Below the pieces are notes generated by a model. That model searched no databases and was not told the DNA's origin. It worked only from the letters and a program-made list of their open reading frames with translations. Below are positions 51,108-58,794 of a DNA stretch of 64,000 nucleotides, piece by piece. Positions within the stretch are counted from its first letter, which is position 1. The number at the start of each line of letters is the position of its first letter. Origin of the DNA: Candidatus Bathyarchaeota archaeon (GTDB lineage Archaea > Thermoproteota > Bathyarchaeia > Bathyarchaeales > Bathycorpusculaceae); assembly GCA_026014735.1 (NCBI GenBank), contig JAOZHT010000005.1, positions 1 to 64,000 of the forward strand. The letters are read 5' to 3'. The position numbers and the translations under genes are program-made.

Positions 51108-51518
51108 ATGTCGGCGATAGCCAACAGTTGCGAGTACCTAACACCCGATAAAGAGTGCTTAGCGGTTTTCGAAAGCGAAAAAGCAAAAGAAAGCAGACAA
51201 CTTAACTGCGAAAACCCCCAGAAGACAACCTGCTGCTATATCTGCCCATCCAGACCAACATGCGCCATCAGTTGCAGGTATCTGGGGCGGATCGAAACGG
51301 ATCAGGCTGCACCAGAAATGCAGACGCCCAAACCCCTCGGCGAGAAAGAGGTTTCTACTGCTGCATCAGCGATGGTTTGTCCTTGCTGCAATGGCGAGAT
51401 GAACTGTGGCAAAACCAAACTTGCCGTCGAAGGGTTAGATGTTAAAGATTTGTCTGTCCTAGTGTATGTTTGTCGGGTCTGCGGCAAAATCGAGTTCAAG
51501 GCAGAAAGTACGGGATAG
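51108..51518 (+). CDS. cysteine-rich zinc-binding protein
   Basis: 136 residues. N-terminal half: NSCEYLTPDKECLAVF, NCENPQKTTCCYICPSRPTC and SCRYLG, about nine cysteines in a compact pattern. C-terminal half: MVCPCCNGEMNCGKTKL and VYVCRVCGKIEF, a four-cysteine ribbon. A spacer rich in Glu/Pro separates the two. AGAGGAAAGAGGA lies just upstream of ATG 51108. Likely cytoplasmic; function unknown. Confidence 0.78.
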   Translation: MSAIANSCEYLTPDKECLAVFESEKAKESRQLNCENPQKTTCCYICPSRPTCAISCRYLGRIETDQAAPEMQTPKPLGEKEVSTAASAMVCPCCNGEMNCGKTKLAVEGLDVKDLSVLVYVCRVCGKIEFKAESTG

Positions 51519-51609
51519 AAGATTCTTAGCTTGGCTAATGTCAAGCTTAGATCAACATTTATTAGCGCTAACCCGTTTTTAGCTCCAAACAATTGGGGAT
51601 TCAACGTAA

Positions 51610-51837
51610 ATGAAGCTTTCACATCGTGCCCTTGGAGTAACAGCGTTAGCATCAGGCATCATGGCGTTTTGTCTTCTTGTTCTTCCATATATGCTGTTTC
51701 CACAGTTCTACGTGCCTAAAACGTCAGGAGTAGGCTACACTGCTCCAGCGACAATAGAGGGCCTTGTGCTTATGGCAGCCGGCTTGGTTTTGCTTGTCGT
51801 CAGCGTAATTTTTGCCCAGCTCTACAGGCACCGCTAA
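51610..51837 (+). CDS. small two-span membrane protein
   Basis: 75 residues. Two hydrophobic helices (about 7-31 and 48-69) separated by a loop FPQFYVPKTSGVGYTAPATI, with basic ends (MKLSHR, YRHR). No known family. It lies convergent with citrate synthase. Confidence 0.65.
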   Translation: MKLSHRALGVTALASGIMAFCLLVLPYMLFPQFYVPKTSGVGYTAPATIEGLVLMAAGLVLLVVSVIFAQLYRHR

Positions 51838-51871
51838 AACCTGCCGGTTAACCGATTTCTCTTAAGATGTG

Positions 51872-53005
51872 TTACCTCTGGTTAATGGGGAGGAAGGGTT
51901 TACCGAATTCTCCAACGTAATGCGAGGAAGGCCTAAGCAGCACTGCATCCTCATACTGCTCAAGAACATGAGCCACCCATCCTGAGATGCGGCTGGAGGC
52001 AAAAAACGGCGTGAAAAACTCTGAGGGCACACCCAGCGAGTTAAGGGTGACTGCAGCATAGAAGTCCACGTTGGGGAAAATCTTCTTCTTTTCGTGGACA
52101 ACGTTTTCGATTTTTATGGAAAGGTTGTAGATGGTTAGGTTGCTTTTGTTGTGGCAGAGTTGCTCAGCGATTCCCCGCAGATGCTTGGTTCGGGGATCCT
52201 CGGTCTTGTAGATGCGGTGGCCGAACCCCATGATTTTTTTCTGGTCATCCAGCATGCCTTGGATGTAATCTTCCACTTCTTCCTCGGTGTTTATGTCGTC
52301 GAGCATAAGCATGACTTTCTCGCTGGCGCCGCCATGCAGAGGCCCCTTAAGCGTACCTATAGCGGAGGTAACCGCGGAGTACACGTCGCTGTTGGTGCTG
52401 GCGGTGACGCGGGCGGCAAAGGTGGAGGCGTTAAATCCGTGGTCGGCATGCAGCGTCATGAAGCGGTCAATGGCGTTTTTCTCTTCGCCGTCTGCCTCGT
52501 AGCCGCGGAACATGTAGAGAAAGTTTTCTGCGACGCCCATGTTAGGTTGCGATTCGAGGGGTTGCAGGTTCATGCGGGTTCTGTAGAGCGCCGCCACCAA
52601 AGTTGGAACACGCGCAACTAGGCGAATGGCTCTTTTCTGGTTAGCCGCAAGTGTGTTATCGCAGCAGTCAGGGTCATCTTGGCAGAGCCGTGAAACCTCG
52701 GTGCGTAGAACATCCATGGGGTGGCAGCTTTTTGGGGTCGCCTGAAGGGTTTCTATGGTGGTGTCGGGCAGTGTCATCTCGGAGACCAGCAGTTGCCTGA
52801 ACTCGTCGAGTTCTTTTTGGTTGGGTAGTTTCTTGTTGAAGAATAGGTAGGCGACTTCTTCGTAGCAGACGTTCTCTACTAAATCATCTATATCGTAGCC
52901 TAGATAGTAGAGTTTGCCTTTTGGGTCCACGAAGCTGATTCTTGTTTCTGCTGCATGGACATCGCGTAGTCCTCGGGTTACAGTTTTCTCTTCTTTTTCA
53001 CACAA
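51872..53005 (-). CDS. gltA: citrate synthase
   Basis: 377 residues, the compact archaeal/Gram-positive length. Conserved sites: MTLHADHGFNASTFAARV (catalytic His), GPLHGGASEKV (acyl-binding His), MGFGHRIYKTEDPR (oxaloacetate His) and FPNVDFYAA (catalytic Asp). N-terminal TRISFVDPKGKLYYLGYDI and VCYEEVAYLFFNKKLP are also standard. It condenses acetyl-CoA and oxaloacetate for the citric acid cycle or glutamate synthesis. Convergent with the two-span protein. Confidence 0.95.
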   Translation of the reverse strand: MCEKEEKTVTRGLRDVHAAETRISFVDPKGKLYYLGYDIDDLVENVCYEEVAYLFFNKKLPNQKELDEFRQLLVSEMTLPDTTIETLQATPKSCHPMDVLRTEVSRLCQDDPDCCDNTLAANQKRAIRLVARVPTLVAALYRTRMNLQPLESQPNMGVAENFLYMFRGYEADGEEKNAIDRFMTLHADHGFNASTFAARVTASTNSDVYSAVTSAIGTLKGPLHGGASEKVMLMLDDINTEEEVEDYIQGMLDDQKKIMGFGHRIYKTEDPRTKHLRGIAEQLCHNKSNLTIYNLSIKIENVVHEKKKIFPNVDFYAAVTLNSLGVPSEFFTPFFASSRISGWVAHVLEQYEDAVLLRPSSHYVGEFGKPFLPINQR

Positions 53006-53206
53006 GATATTCTCCCCCAGACAAGGCCCCTAAGCCCGCTAAGGAGCCTTCCGAGTGCCTTTAAGAGGTAATCTTATTTTAGTTTAGCGATGAAAAAACA
53101 GTAAAATATCAGCGGAAACCCCCTGTTTTCTCTACAAATGTTTGGTTACCATCGAAAAAACCGCTAACTTGGCTGCGTCAATGCCTATTCGGCGCTACAT
53201 CTACCG

Positions 53207-53222
53207 CCGATATTAAATTTGA
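53207..53222 (-). promoter_or_regulatory. promoter-like block upstream of citrate synthase
   Basis: Minus strand CTCAAATTTAATATCGG, the same AAATTTAATATC motif seen at 22140, 24554 and 31736, here ~200 bases before citrate synthase. Either a long leader or an unseen short transcript starts here. CTACCGGTAG, a 10-base palindrome, lies ten bases upstream of it. Confidence 0.4.
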
Positions 53223-53268
53223 GCTAGCCCTGCTACCGGTAGAGCAGACTTCGCAGAGCTTTTTGTTA

Positions 53269-53400
53269 GTTGGTATGGGGTACCCCTCTTTACACAACAA
53301 CAACCTGCGGATTGCCAGAATCAATGCTTTTTGGAAACGGACCAAGGGGTACATTGCAGGCTGGTTGTGGAGCCCGCCACAAGTAAAACAAAAAATTTTG
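53269..53400 (+). repeat. dispersed hairpin element, copy B
   Basis: Counterpart of the element at 25500-25625. Contains GGGGTACCCCTCTTTACACA (53277-53296) with a GGGGTACCCC palindrome, and GGCTGGTTGTGGAGCCCGCC (53359-53378) whose TTGTGG-AGCCCG-CCACAA folds into a 6-bp hairpin. The intervening ~65 bases are only weakly conserved. Confidence 0.6.
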
Positions 53401-53477
53401 ACGTTACAGAAAGGACAACGTTGCGCCTTCGCCTTACACCAATGAGCATCCGGCGGAGACTCATCCCAAGGAGGCGT

Positions 53478-53645
53478 TTAGGTTTTTCGAGAGGGGTTGT
53501 CGGCTGAGTCTAAACCCCACGCGATCACCGTCTGCCCCGGGTACGTTTCAAAGCCGTTTTCCTTGATGCAATCTCAGATTAGGTCTTCTACGGTCACCCA
53601 AACGCAGGTTTGGCGTCGACGTGAAGCATGTTCCTCAGCCGACAT
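53478..53645 (-). pseudogene. decayed coding fragment with in-frame TGA
   Basis: From ATG 53645 the frame reads MSAEEHASRRRQTCVWVTVE then DLI, a TGA at 53574-53576, then DCIKENGFETYPGQTVIAWG, LDSADNPSRKT and a TAA. Continued protein-like sequence after the TGA suggests a nonsense change (perhaps from TGG). GTCGGCTGAG (53499) and CTCAGCCGAC (53634) also make a 10-bp inverted repeat. Family not recognised. Confidence 0.4.
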
Positions 53646-53679
53646 GCAGGTTAAGTCTAAACCTCAATTGGTAGGTATT

Positions 53680-53808
53680 TCACCAGAAGCTCACATCAAG
53701 ACCATATCCTCGATTTCTCTCGGTCAGGTTCTTTAATAGCTGCTTTTGGTCTGTACATCTGCCAGTTGAAGCGTGTTCCTCAACCTGCAACAGTACACGC
53801 CCAAACAT
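53680..53808 (-). CDS. possible 42-residue protein, related to the decayed fragment downstream
   Basis: Open frame MFGRVLLQVEEHASTGRCTD to RNRGYGLDVSFW. Its EEHAS segment and DNA (GAGGAACACGCTTCA) repeat in the fragment at 53478-53645, so it may be part of the same decayed gene, partly duplicated. No start signals found. Confidence 0.28.
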   Translation of the reverse strand: MFGRVLLQVEEHASTGRCTDQKQLLKNLTERNRGYGLDVSFW

Positions 53809-53895
53809 CGAATATAATATTATGTGGGCGTCATGGAGCAGCATACAGAATCGGAAAACTTAAACAGAACCATGCTGAACTGTATCGGTGCTGGT

Positions 53896-54018
53896 GGCGG
53901 GGTATCCGAGCCAGGTCTAAATAGGGCCAGATCAACCTATTTGCCCCTAAGATATGGAGGAGGACTTAAGATCCTCTGGCGCAGGCCTTCGTGGGTTCAA
54001 GTCCCACCCCCGCCACCA
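53896..54018 (+). tRNA. tRNA-Leu (anticodon UAA) with insertion in the D-loop
   Basis: Acceptor GGCGGGG/CCCCGCC, anticodon stem GAGGA/TCCTC around CTTAAGA (anticodon TAA in DNA), a long variable arm (GGCGCAGGCCTTC region) typical of Leu, T-stem GTGGG/CCCAC, discriminator A and encoded CCA. The D-stem is TCC/GGA. Between GGTC (53914-53917) and GGA (53956-53958) lie 38 bases where three or four are usual. This insert contains AAATAGG/CCTATTT (7 bp) and is probably a non-canonical intron. Confidence 0.85.
53918..53955 (+). other. probable D-loop intron of tRNA-Leu
   Basis: The insert holds a stem AAATAGG (53919-53925) with CCTATTT (53936-53942) and a 10-base loop. Its flanks pair loosely (AGG with CCT) leaving three-base bulges, a relaxed version of the bulge-helix-bulge substrate of the archaeal splicing endonuclease. 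Exact cut sites cannot be fixed from sequence alone. Confidence 0.5.
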
Positions 54019-54249
54019 CTACTCAACCCACGAAAGTAAAATCGCCAGTATTTCTTAGATTGCCATTCGCTGTACCCTTTATCGAAAGATTGTTTGAGTG
54101 CTTTCTGTTTTCGTTTTCCATTTCTCATTGCTCTTAATTCTATTGCTTTCAATCTGTTTTCAAAATTCTGGAAAGACTTCTTTTGTTTGGCTTTCGTTTC
54201 TATGATGGAAGTATTTCATCAATTGTTGTTTTATTTTCTTACTCATCAT
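53997..54249 (-). pseudogene. decayed basic protein gene reading into the tRNA-Leu end
   Basis: From ATG 54249 one frame gives MMSKKIKQQLMKYFHHRN. Protein-like sequence continues in another frame: ETKAKQKKSFQNFENRLKAI, ELRAMRNGKRKQKALKQSFD, KGYSEWQSKKYWRFYFRGLS. It ends SGGGGGT in the antisense of the tRNA T-arm. Very basic and helical; no family recognised. One frameshift near 54200. It lies at the left end of the tRNA-Leu-associated element. Confidence 0.4.
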
Positions 54250-54308
54250 CGATAACCTACCCTTCAGTAGTATAAGGGAGTGTGAATGATTTTGCTGTTA
54301 CATAATCC

Positions 54309-55058
54309 CTATTGCTTGCTATTCAATTGAGCTGCTTTTTCACGAATCATATTAACAATGCGAATGCAACTATCTTGATTAGTACAGTCAAACTTCTCAT
54401 AGTCAGTGAGGTTCTTGACTAATTCAGGAAATGAACCTTGACTAGAAACGTTCTCATCAATTAAACAAACAATGGGCAAGCCTTTCATTTTAGCCGCACC
54501 TAATTCAAAATTTACCCAATCCCTAGTGTGCTTATCACTTACCACGTTTGGAGTAATATAGGCAAACAAAGCAAAAGAACTATCAATGGCTTGAATAATT
54601 TTTTCAACGGGATTCTTAGCTTCTATCTCTTTGCCTGCAAAATAAGGCTGTAGTTCATTATTCTTAAAAGCCAGATTTGTAAGACCTATAAGTGTCTCAT
54701 CCTTAGAACTGTGGGATATAAAAAATCTTTTTGAACTAGCCACTCGTATTAATTTCACTTTTCCGAAACCCGGGATATTTGGTGTCTTAGTTGTATCATC
54801 TTTTTTGTATGCGTGATTTCTAGAGCGAGCAGCTTCAAGAGCGGTGTTTAATCGAGCATCAAGCATGGTTAGTTCCATATAAACATCTGAAGTTTCAGTT
54901 GTTCTATCGGCAACCATTTCAAAGTAACTTCTATCAATGTCGAACTGCAATTTTATAGACTGAACGGCCCTTTCATCGAGTCCAGTTGCTTCACTCTCAA
55001 TCTTAGCAATTTGGTTCTCCCAACCCTTCTTAAAATCTTCCAGAGACATTCTAGGCAT
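54309..55058 (-). CDS. TIR-domain protein, putative NADase defence effector
   Basis: 249 residues. N-terminal ~100 residues are helical and charged. Residues 110-245 form a TIR domain: KRFFISHSSKDETLIGLTNL, the LQPYFAGKEI loop, DSSFALFAYITPNVV and RDWVNFELGAAKMKG, where Glu185 sits at the position of the NAD-cleaving glutamate. Bacterial and archaeal TIR proteins deplete NAD or make cADPR signals during anti-phage defence. No Thoeris ThsA or STING-like partner is adjacent. It is the first recognisable gene inside the element bounded by tRNA-Leu and its 3' copy, strongly AT-rich compared with the chromosome. Confidence 0.85.
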   Translation of the reverse strand: MPRMSLEDFKKGWENQIAKIESEATGLDERAVQSIKLQFDIDRSYFEMVADRTTETSDVYMELTMLDARLNTALEAARSRNHAYKKDDTTKTPNIPGFGKVKLIRVASSKRFFISHSSKDETLIGLTNLAFKNNELQPYFAGKEIEAKNPVEKIIQAIDSSFALFAYITPNVVSDKHTRDWVNFELGAAKMKGLPIVCLIDENVSSQGSFPELVKNLTDYEKFDCTNQDSCIRIVNMIREKAAQLNSKQ

Positions 55059-55207
55059 AATTTGTCTAATAGTCTCTACTGCGCTAAAAAACTTATCACT
55101 AATTTAAAGTCCTAATTATCTTATCGATTCAGACGTACTACCTATCGCTTTTAGTTTTTGCCTACGTAAACATGAACTAACGCCTAACCTGACAAAGAAA
55201 TCTTTGT

Positions 55208-55687
55208 TCATGGGTTGGTTATTTGTACTGTACAACGCTCGGAGCGATTATTGGAATCCCTAGCCCAAAGCACCAAGCAATTTGCGTCGTCAATAATATG
55301 GTGTTCAGTATTGGACTTGTCATAAAGTATCCAATCGCCATCGTTTCGTTTAAAATAAATTTCATGATTCCAATGCAAAGAGCCGTTGTGCAATGTCTCA
55401 TCGTAATAAAAAACATGAGAAAGGCTTAAACTATCACCTGTAACAGGGTCTATTCCGTTGAAATTTATGCTACCCGCACACCGATGTTTTGCCCTAGCGA
55501 TGTCTGGTACTTCATAAAGATTACCAGTAACATGAAATGTCCAATCTACAGGGGTTATGGCGCCCCCCAAGGTAAGTTCCCGCAAAGCACCTTGATTCCA
55601 AGGGCTGAACTCGTCGCTTTCTTTGTCAGTCTCAAACCCAATAATAACGTCAAGAGACCCCTCATTAGTTGTCAATAATATCGCCAC
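55208..55687 (-). CDS. hypothetical protein beside the TIR gene
   Basis: 159 residues, predicted mostly beta: VIIGFETDKESDEFSPWNQG, SLSLSHVFYYDETLHNGSLH and CLVLWARDSNNRSERCTVQI. No signal peptide or span, no family recognised. Same strand as the TIR gene, separated by ~150 bases with its own AT-rich promoter space. Could be a sensor or immunity component of a TIR-based system, but this rests on position only. Confidence 0.6.
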   Translation of the reverse strand: MAILLTTNEGSLDVIIGFETDKESDEFSPWNQGALRELTLGGAITPVDWTFHVTGNLYEVPDIARAKHRCAGSINFNGIDPVTGDSLSLSHVFYYDETLHNGSLHWNHEIYFKRNDGDWILYDKSNTEHHIIDDANCLVLWARDSNNRSERCTVQITNP

Positions 55688-55862
55688 AAATTATCTATAA
55701 GGCGGAATATTTATCGCTTTATTGAATATAGACTTCTAAAAATTTATCTATAGATTCAGACCTACTACCTAGCCGTTTTCTTTTTTGCTCTAACGCGAAC
55801 TTGCAGCGCCTTTAATCCAGTTTTCCTCTAACAGACAAATTTAAGATGAAGATAGTAAAAAG

Positions 55863-56306
55863 TCAAGAGGGCGGGTCTTTTTTCTCTTGCAAGTTACCTC
55901 TGACTACTTTCACAATAAAATTATCAACCAGACCAACTGCTTCAGTGAGTGCTTGATGATAGCCTATCGCAAACTTTAACAATAGTTGAAGCTCTTCAAA
56001 CTTGAACGTGTAGATACGGCTATTTGTTTCAGAGTTGTACTCTTTTTCGGTATGATGCCATGAGCCTTTTTCGATTTCGTTTCCAGCTTGGTCATATATG
56101 TTGGCATCTAACACTGGGTCAACACTTGGGTTATCGTTAGGGTCGAGTCTTAACTGGATACTATAGTTCTTGTAATGAATCCCTTCCATAAAGAAACATC
56201 TGCTGTCCTTTTTTCCACTCCAACTCTTCTTTCGAGTTAAAGGTGTTTTTTTGCCAGTTTCCAAGTCTATGAGTGCAACACTCATTATTTCTACCATAGC
56301 CATCAA
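55863..56306 (-). CDS. hypothetical protein in the tRNA-Leu element
   Basis: 147 residues. Beta-rich first half (MSVALIDLETGKKTPLTRKK, NYSIQLRLDPNDNPSVDPVL), then a helical end (FEELQLLLKFAIGYHQALTE). Three Met codons in the first eight residues leave the start open. No family recognised. Same strand as the TIR gene; element cargo. Confidence 0.58.
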   Translation of the reverse strand: MMAMVEIMSVALIDLETGKKTPLTRKKSWSGKKDSRCFFMEGIHYKNYSIQLRLDPNDNPSVDPVLDANIYDQAGNEIEKGSWHHTEKEYNSETNSRIYTFKFEELQLLLKFAIGYHQALTEAVGLVDNFIVKVVRGNLQEKKDPPS

Positions 56307-56713
56307 TCGGTAGATTATATGGTACCCTATAAATAATTACAAGATCCTATATTACCAGTTTACCATCAACTCAAATATAGCCCAATTATGCCGCAACAAG
56401 CCACACAAACGTATTGGATGTGCTTCTGCTCTTTTCGTCTATAGCTTAAAAAGGGTTTTTCTTTACCATACCCTTACCAAAATGACTGAATCTACCTCAT
56501 GCCACTCAAATAGTGATGTCCCATCCCTGTAGCCTTTATAATGACCTATTCTTACGCTATTTCCCCGCGCCATAACGTACCCACAAGAGTAGCGCTATAT
56601 CTGGACTTATTGCCTATGCTTTTGTAGAAGATGCTTGTGGCATCGGATAAATATTTTGTACATTTTTTTGTTTAAAAAAATCTTAAATTCAGTTTAATGA
56701 CAATTAGTTAGTT
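56307..56713. other. AT-rich intergenic region
   Basis: Separates minus- and plus-strand cargo genes. A TATA-like GATAAATATTTTG lies ~55 bases before ATG 56714. Apart from one short open frame (56463-56573) I see nothing definite. Confidence 0.4.
56463..56573 (-). CDS. possible 36-residue protein
   Basis: ATG 56573 to TAA 56463 encodes MARGNSVRIGHYKGYRDGTS and LFEWHEVDSVILVRVW. The composition is protein-like, but the length is short and no ribosome-binding site stands out. It might be the remnant of a larger gene. Confidence 0.28.
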   Translation of the reverse strand: MARGNSVRIGHYKGYRDGTSLFEWHEVDSVILVRVW

Positions 56714-57457
56714 ATGATTAAAACTGACAAGTTTAGAAAGCATTTGACTAAGGAGAACGCTAAGATTGCGCTTTCAGTAGTAGTCATAATTTCTTTTTTA
56801 CTGATAGCGGCCTTTCTTTACCTTAAAACCACTGAACAGCATTACGAACTGATTTCTTCAAATTCTGTTGAATGTAATGTTTCTGGTATCAACATTTCTC
56901 CAAGTATCTATTCTCCCCAAAATAATTTAGCTATCTTGAATGAAGAAGCATCGTTCGATATTACCACATACAACTATACAAATGATACTTTGGAGGTTAA
57001 GTTATCCATAATTGGCAATGATAACATAGTATACACTGAGAACATAAATATCTCTGCAAAATCCGAATATAACCGATACTTACGCCAAACTATTTCTTAT
57101 ACAGGTCTTTGGCTCGTCACGGCATCTTCCAATAATACAAGAATGTTTGCCACTTACTCCTTCCAGACTGTAACTAACGCTCAAGAAGCTAATATGCAGA
57201 TTAATTCAGAAATGATGTATCTGAATCAACAAAACTCCAGCGATTGGTCTAATACCTTAGCCTCGATAGCAATCTTAGTTAGTGTTGTAAGCGTTGCTAT
57301 TAATTTTGGTGTTTTAGGTCTAAACTTTCTGCGTTACCGTAAAAATAATAAGAAAAGTGTAAAGAGAAAGAGAGACCAGCACATCAATCAACCACCACAA
57401 GGCAGCACTAATCACCGAACAGGAAACATATCAAGTAATAATGAAACAAGCTCTTAA
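56714..57457 (+). CDS. two-span membrane protein with extracytoplasmic domain
   Basis: 247 residues. First span IALSVVVIISFLLIAAFLYL (19-38), an outside domain of ~140 residues with many NxS/T sequons (CNVSGINIS, NYTNDTLEV), second span TLASIAILVSVVSVAINFGV (near 183-205) and a basic, Asn/Gln-rich cytoplasmic tail of ~45 residues. No known family. Within the tRNA-Leu element and opposite in strand to the TIR group. Confidence 0.65.
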   Translation: MIKTDKFRKHLTKENAKIALSVVVIISFLLIAAFLYLKTTEQHYELISSNSVECNVSGINISPSIYSPQNNLAILNEEASFDITTYNYTNDTLEVKLSIIGNDNIVYTENINISAKSEYNRYLRQTISYTGLWLVTASSNNTRMFATYSFQTVTNAQEANMQINSEMMYLNQQNSSDWSNTLASIAILVSVVSVAINFGVLGLNFLRYRKNNKKSVKRKRDQHINQPPQGSTNHRTGNISSNNETSS

Positions 57458-57654
57458 TATAAAAAATCATTAGAAAAAAGAATCAGTGAACCTTGGAACG
57501 TCTAACCATTACCAGTTTGGCAATGCTTTGTTTCTATAAAGGCAGCTGTTCTGTTGATGTATCTTCTATATTCGCTGGTCTATGGATTTCGGTTTAGTTA
57601 AACAATAGCCCCAATCCGTCTTTGCCACTAGAGGCGTACCCAATCATTCTTTCG

Positions 57655-58083
57655 CTACTCCACAGGATTCGCTTTATTCTTTGAAAGATAAGCAAGCATT
57701 TCTTCTATACTGATTATCTGAACTTCTCTAAATGTCTTGAGCGTTAATAGATCGCTATCTCCAGTTACAATTAGGTTGGCTTTTCCATCGATTGCCGTCG
57801 CAATAATCATATCGTCTTTTGGGTCAACTTTGACAGCTTTGATTCTTGTTTTTACCGTTATAACGTCCGCTGTTCTGTTAATGGCGAGAATTACTTGTTT
57901 GATTTGGTCCGGGCTTGTTTTGAATTTTGGGCGCTGAAGAACAGTGGCGAGTTCTTTTAGAATCAAATCAGATGTAACTATGCGATATTGGTCTGCTATT
58001 GCCTTCTTCAGCAGGTCTCTTGCTTTTCCATCAGAAATTATGGCGCTGACCAAGACGTTTGTGTCGAGGACGGCTCGGAGCAT
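57655..58083 (-). CDS. PIN-domain toxin (COG1569-like)
   Basis: 142 residues. LRAVLDTNVLVSAIIS carries the first Asp, SDLILKELATVL the Glu and KVDPKDDMIIATAIDGKANL the acidic pair, then IVTGDSDLL. This is the PIN family of putative toxin components. Two bases separate it from the upstream AbrB-type gene, forming an antitoxin-toxin operon at the right end of the tRNA-Leu element. Confidence 0.9.
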   Translation of the reverse strand: MLRAVLDTNVLVSAIISDGKARDLLKKAIADQYRIVTSDLILKELATVLQRPKFKTSPDQIKQVILAINRTADVITVKTRIKAVKVDPKDDMIIATAIDGKANLIVTGDSDLLTLKTFREVQIISIEEMLAYLSKNKANPVE

Positions 58084-58085
58084 TT

Positions 58086-58358
58086 CTAGTCATCTGCTTT
58101 TCGGGCGGCGGCGACTTCTTTTTGTATATCTTGCTCAGATATCTTTAGCTGTTTTTTATCCATTAGCTTAAAGATGTCGTTCCATTCCTTTTTGAGGTCG
58201 GGGAGTTCCAGTTTTTTCATAATTATAGTGTCTCCCTTGCCGTACACGAGGAACTTGTTTTTGGGTTTTATTCCGAGTTCTTTGCGTATGGATTGCGGTA
58301 TGACTACTTGACCTTTTTCGCTTACAGTTGTGACTTCGGGCTCGTCAGTAATTGTCAT
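58086..58358 (-). CDS. AbrB/SpoVT-type antitoxin
   Basis: 90 residues. VTTVSEKGQVVIPQSIRKEL is the swapped-hairpin DNA-binding motif, followed by NKFLVYGKGDTIIMKKLELP and a charged C-terminal helix (KISEQDIQKEVAAARKADD) expected to bind the PIN toxin. A TATA-like ATAATTATTTTAC region lies just upstream. Confidence 0.88.
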   Translation of the reverse strand: MTITDEPEVTTVSEKGQVVIPQSIRKELGIKPKNKFLVYGKGDTIIMKKLELPDLKKEWNDIFKLMDKKQLKISEQDIQKEVAAARKADD

Positions 58359-58420
58359 TGGTATCAGTATAATTATTTTACTTTCTTACATTTAGTGTTT
58401 GTGGCTAGCCTTACGGCTTC

Positions 58421-58474
58421 TCTGGAGCAGGCCTTCGTGGGCTAGGTCCCACCCCCGCCACCACTACTCAACCC
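58421..58474 (+). repeat. tRNA-Leu 3'-end copy 1 (attachment-site-like)
   Basis: Aligns with 53975-54028. CAGGCCTTCGTGGG and TCCCACCCCCGCCACCACTA then CTCAACCC are identical, and the match continues 13 bases past CCA. The T-loop TTCAAG is changed to CTAGG and one base is lost. It closes a 4.4-kb segment that opens at the tRNA gene. Confidence 0.88.
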
Positions 58475-58480
58475 CCGTTA

Positions 58481-58669
58481 GTGAATCGAACAGTATCTTT
58501 TGCAGTTTGGCTACTGAACAAAAAAGCGAATAGAGGAAGCACCATAGAGCGAAAGATGCGTTATCTCAAGCAACTTAGGGGTTCACCTCAAGAGATGGCT
58601 AATCAAGTTTTGTCAAAAGCATAGAAAGATGGTACTAAGGAGAATGCTTTGGATGGCGCTGAGCAATAA
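58481..58669 (+). pseudogene. tyrosine integrase N-terminal remnant
   Basis: From GTG 58481 the frame reads NRTVSFAVWLLNKKANRGST, IERKMRYLKQLRGSPQEMAN, QVLSKA, then a TAG at 58622-58624, then KDGTKENALDGAEQ and TAA. The core-binding-domain pattern (FAVWLL..., STIERKMRYLKQL, VLSKA-W-KDGTKENALD) matches archaeal tyrosine recombinases, with TAG standing where Trp (TGG) is expected. The catalytic half is missing. It starts seven bases after the tRNA-Leu 3'-end copy, the place expected for an integrase beside its att site. Confidence 0.7.
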
Positions 58670-58794
58670 TCCGGAGTATTTTGACCGCCTAGGGATGTGG
58701 TGTACCACTTGTATTAGTCAAGAAACCTTGACAAACCTTAGTCAAGAGTTTTTTACCAATAGGCTTTTATTGTTTCTAGTTTAAACGTGAAACC

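Noticed and set aside
53478-53645. Selenocysteine-encoding gene at the in-frame TGA
   Set aside because: No SECIS-like element seen and selenocysteine use is limited to a few archaeal groups; nonsense decay is simpler.
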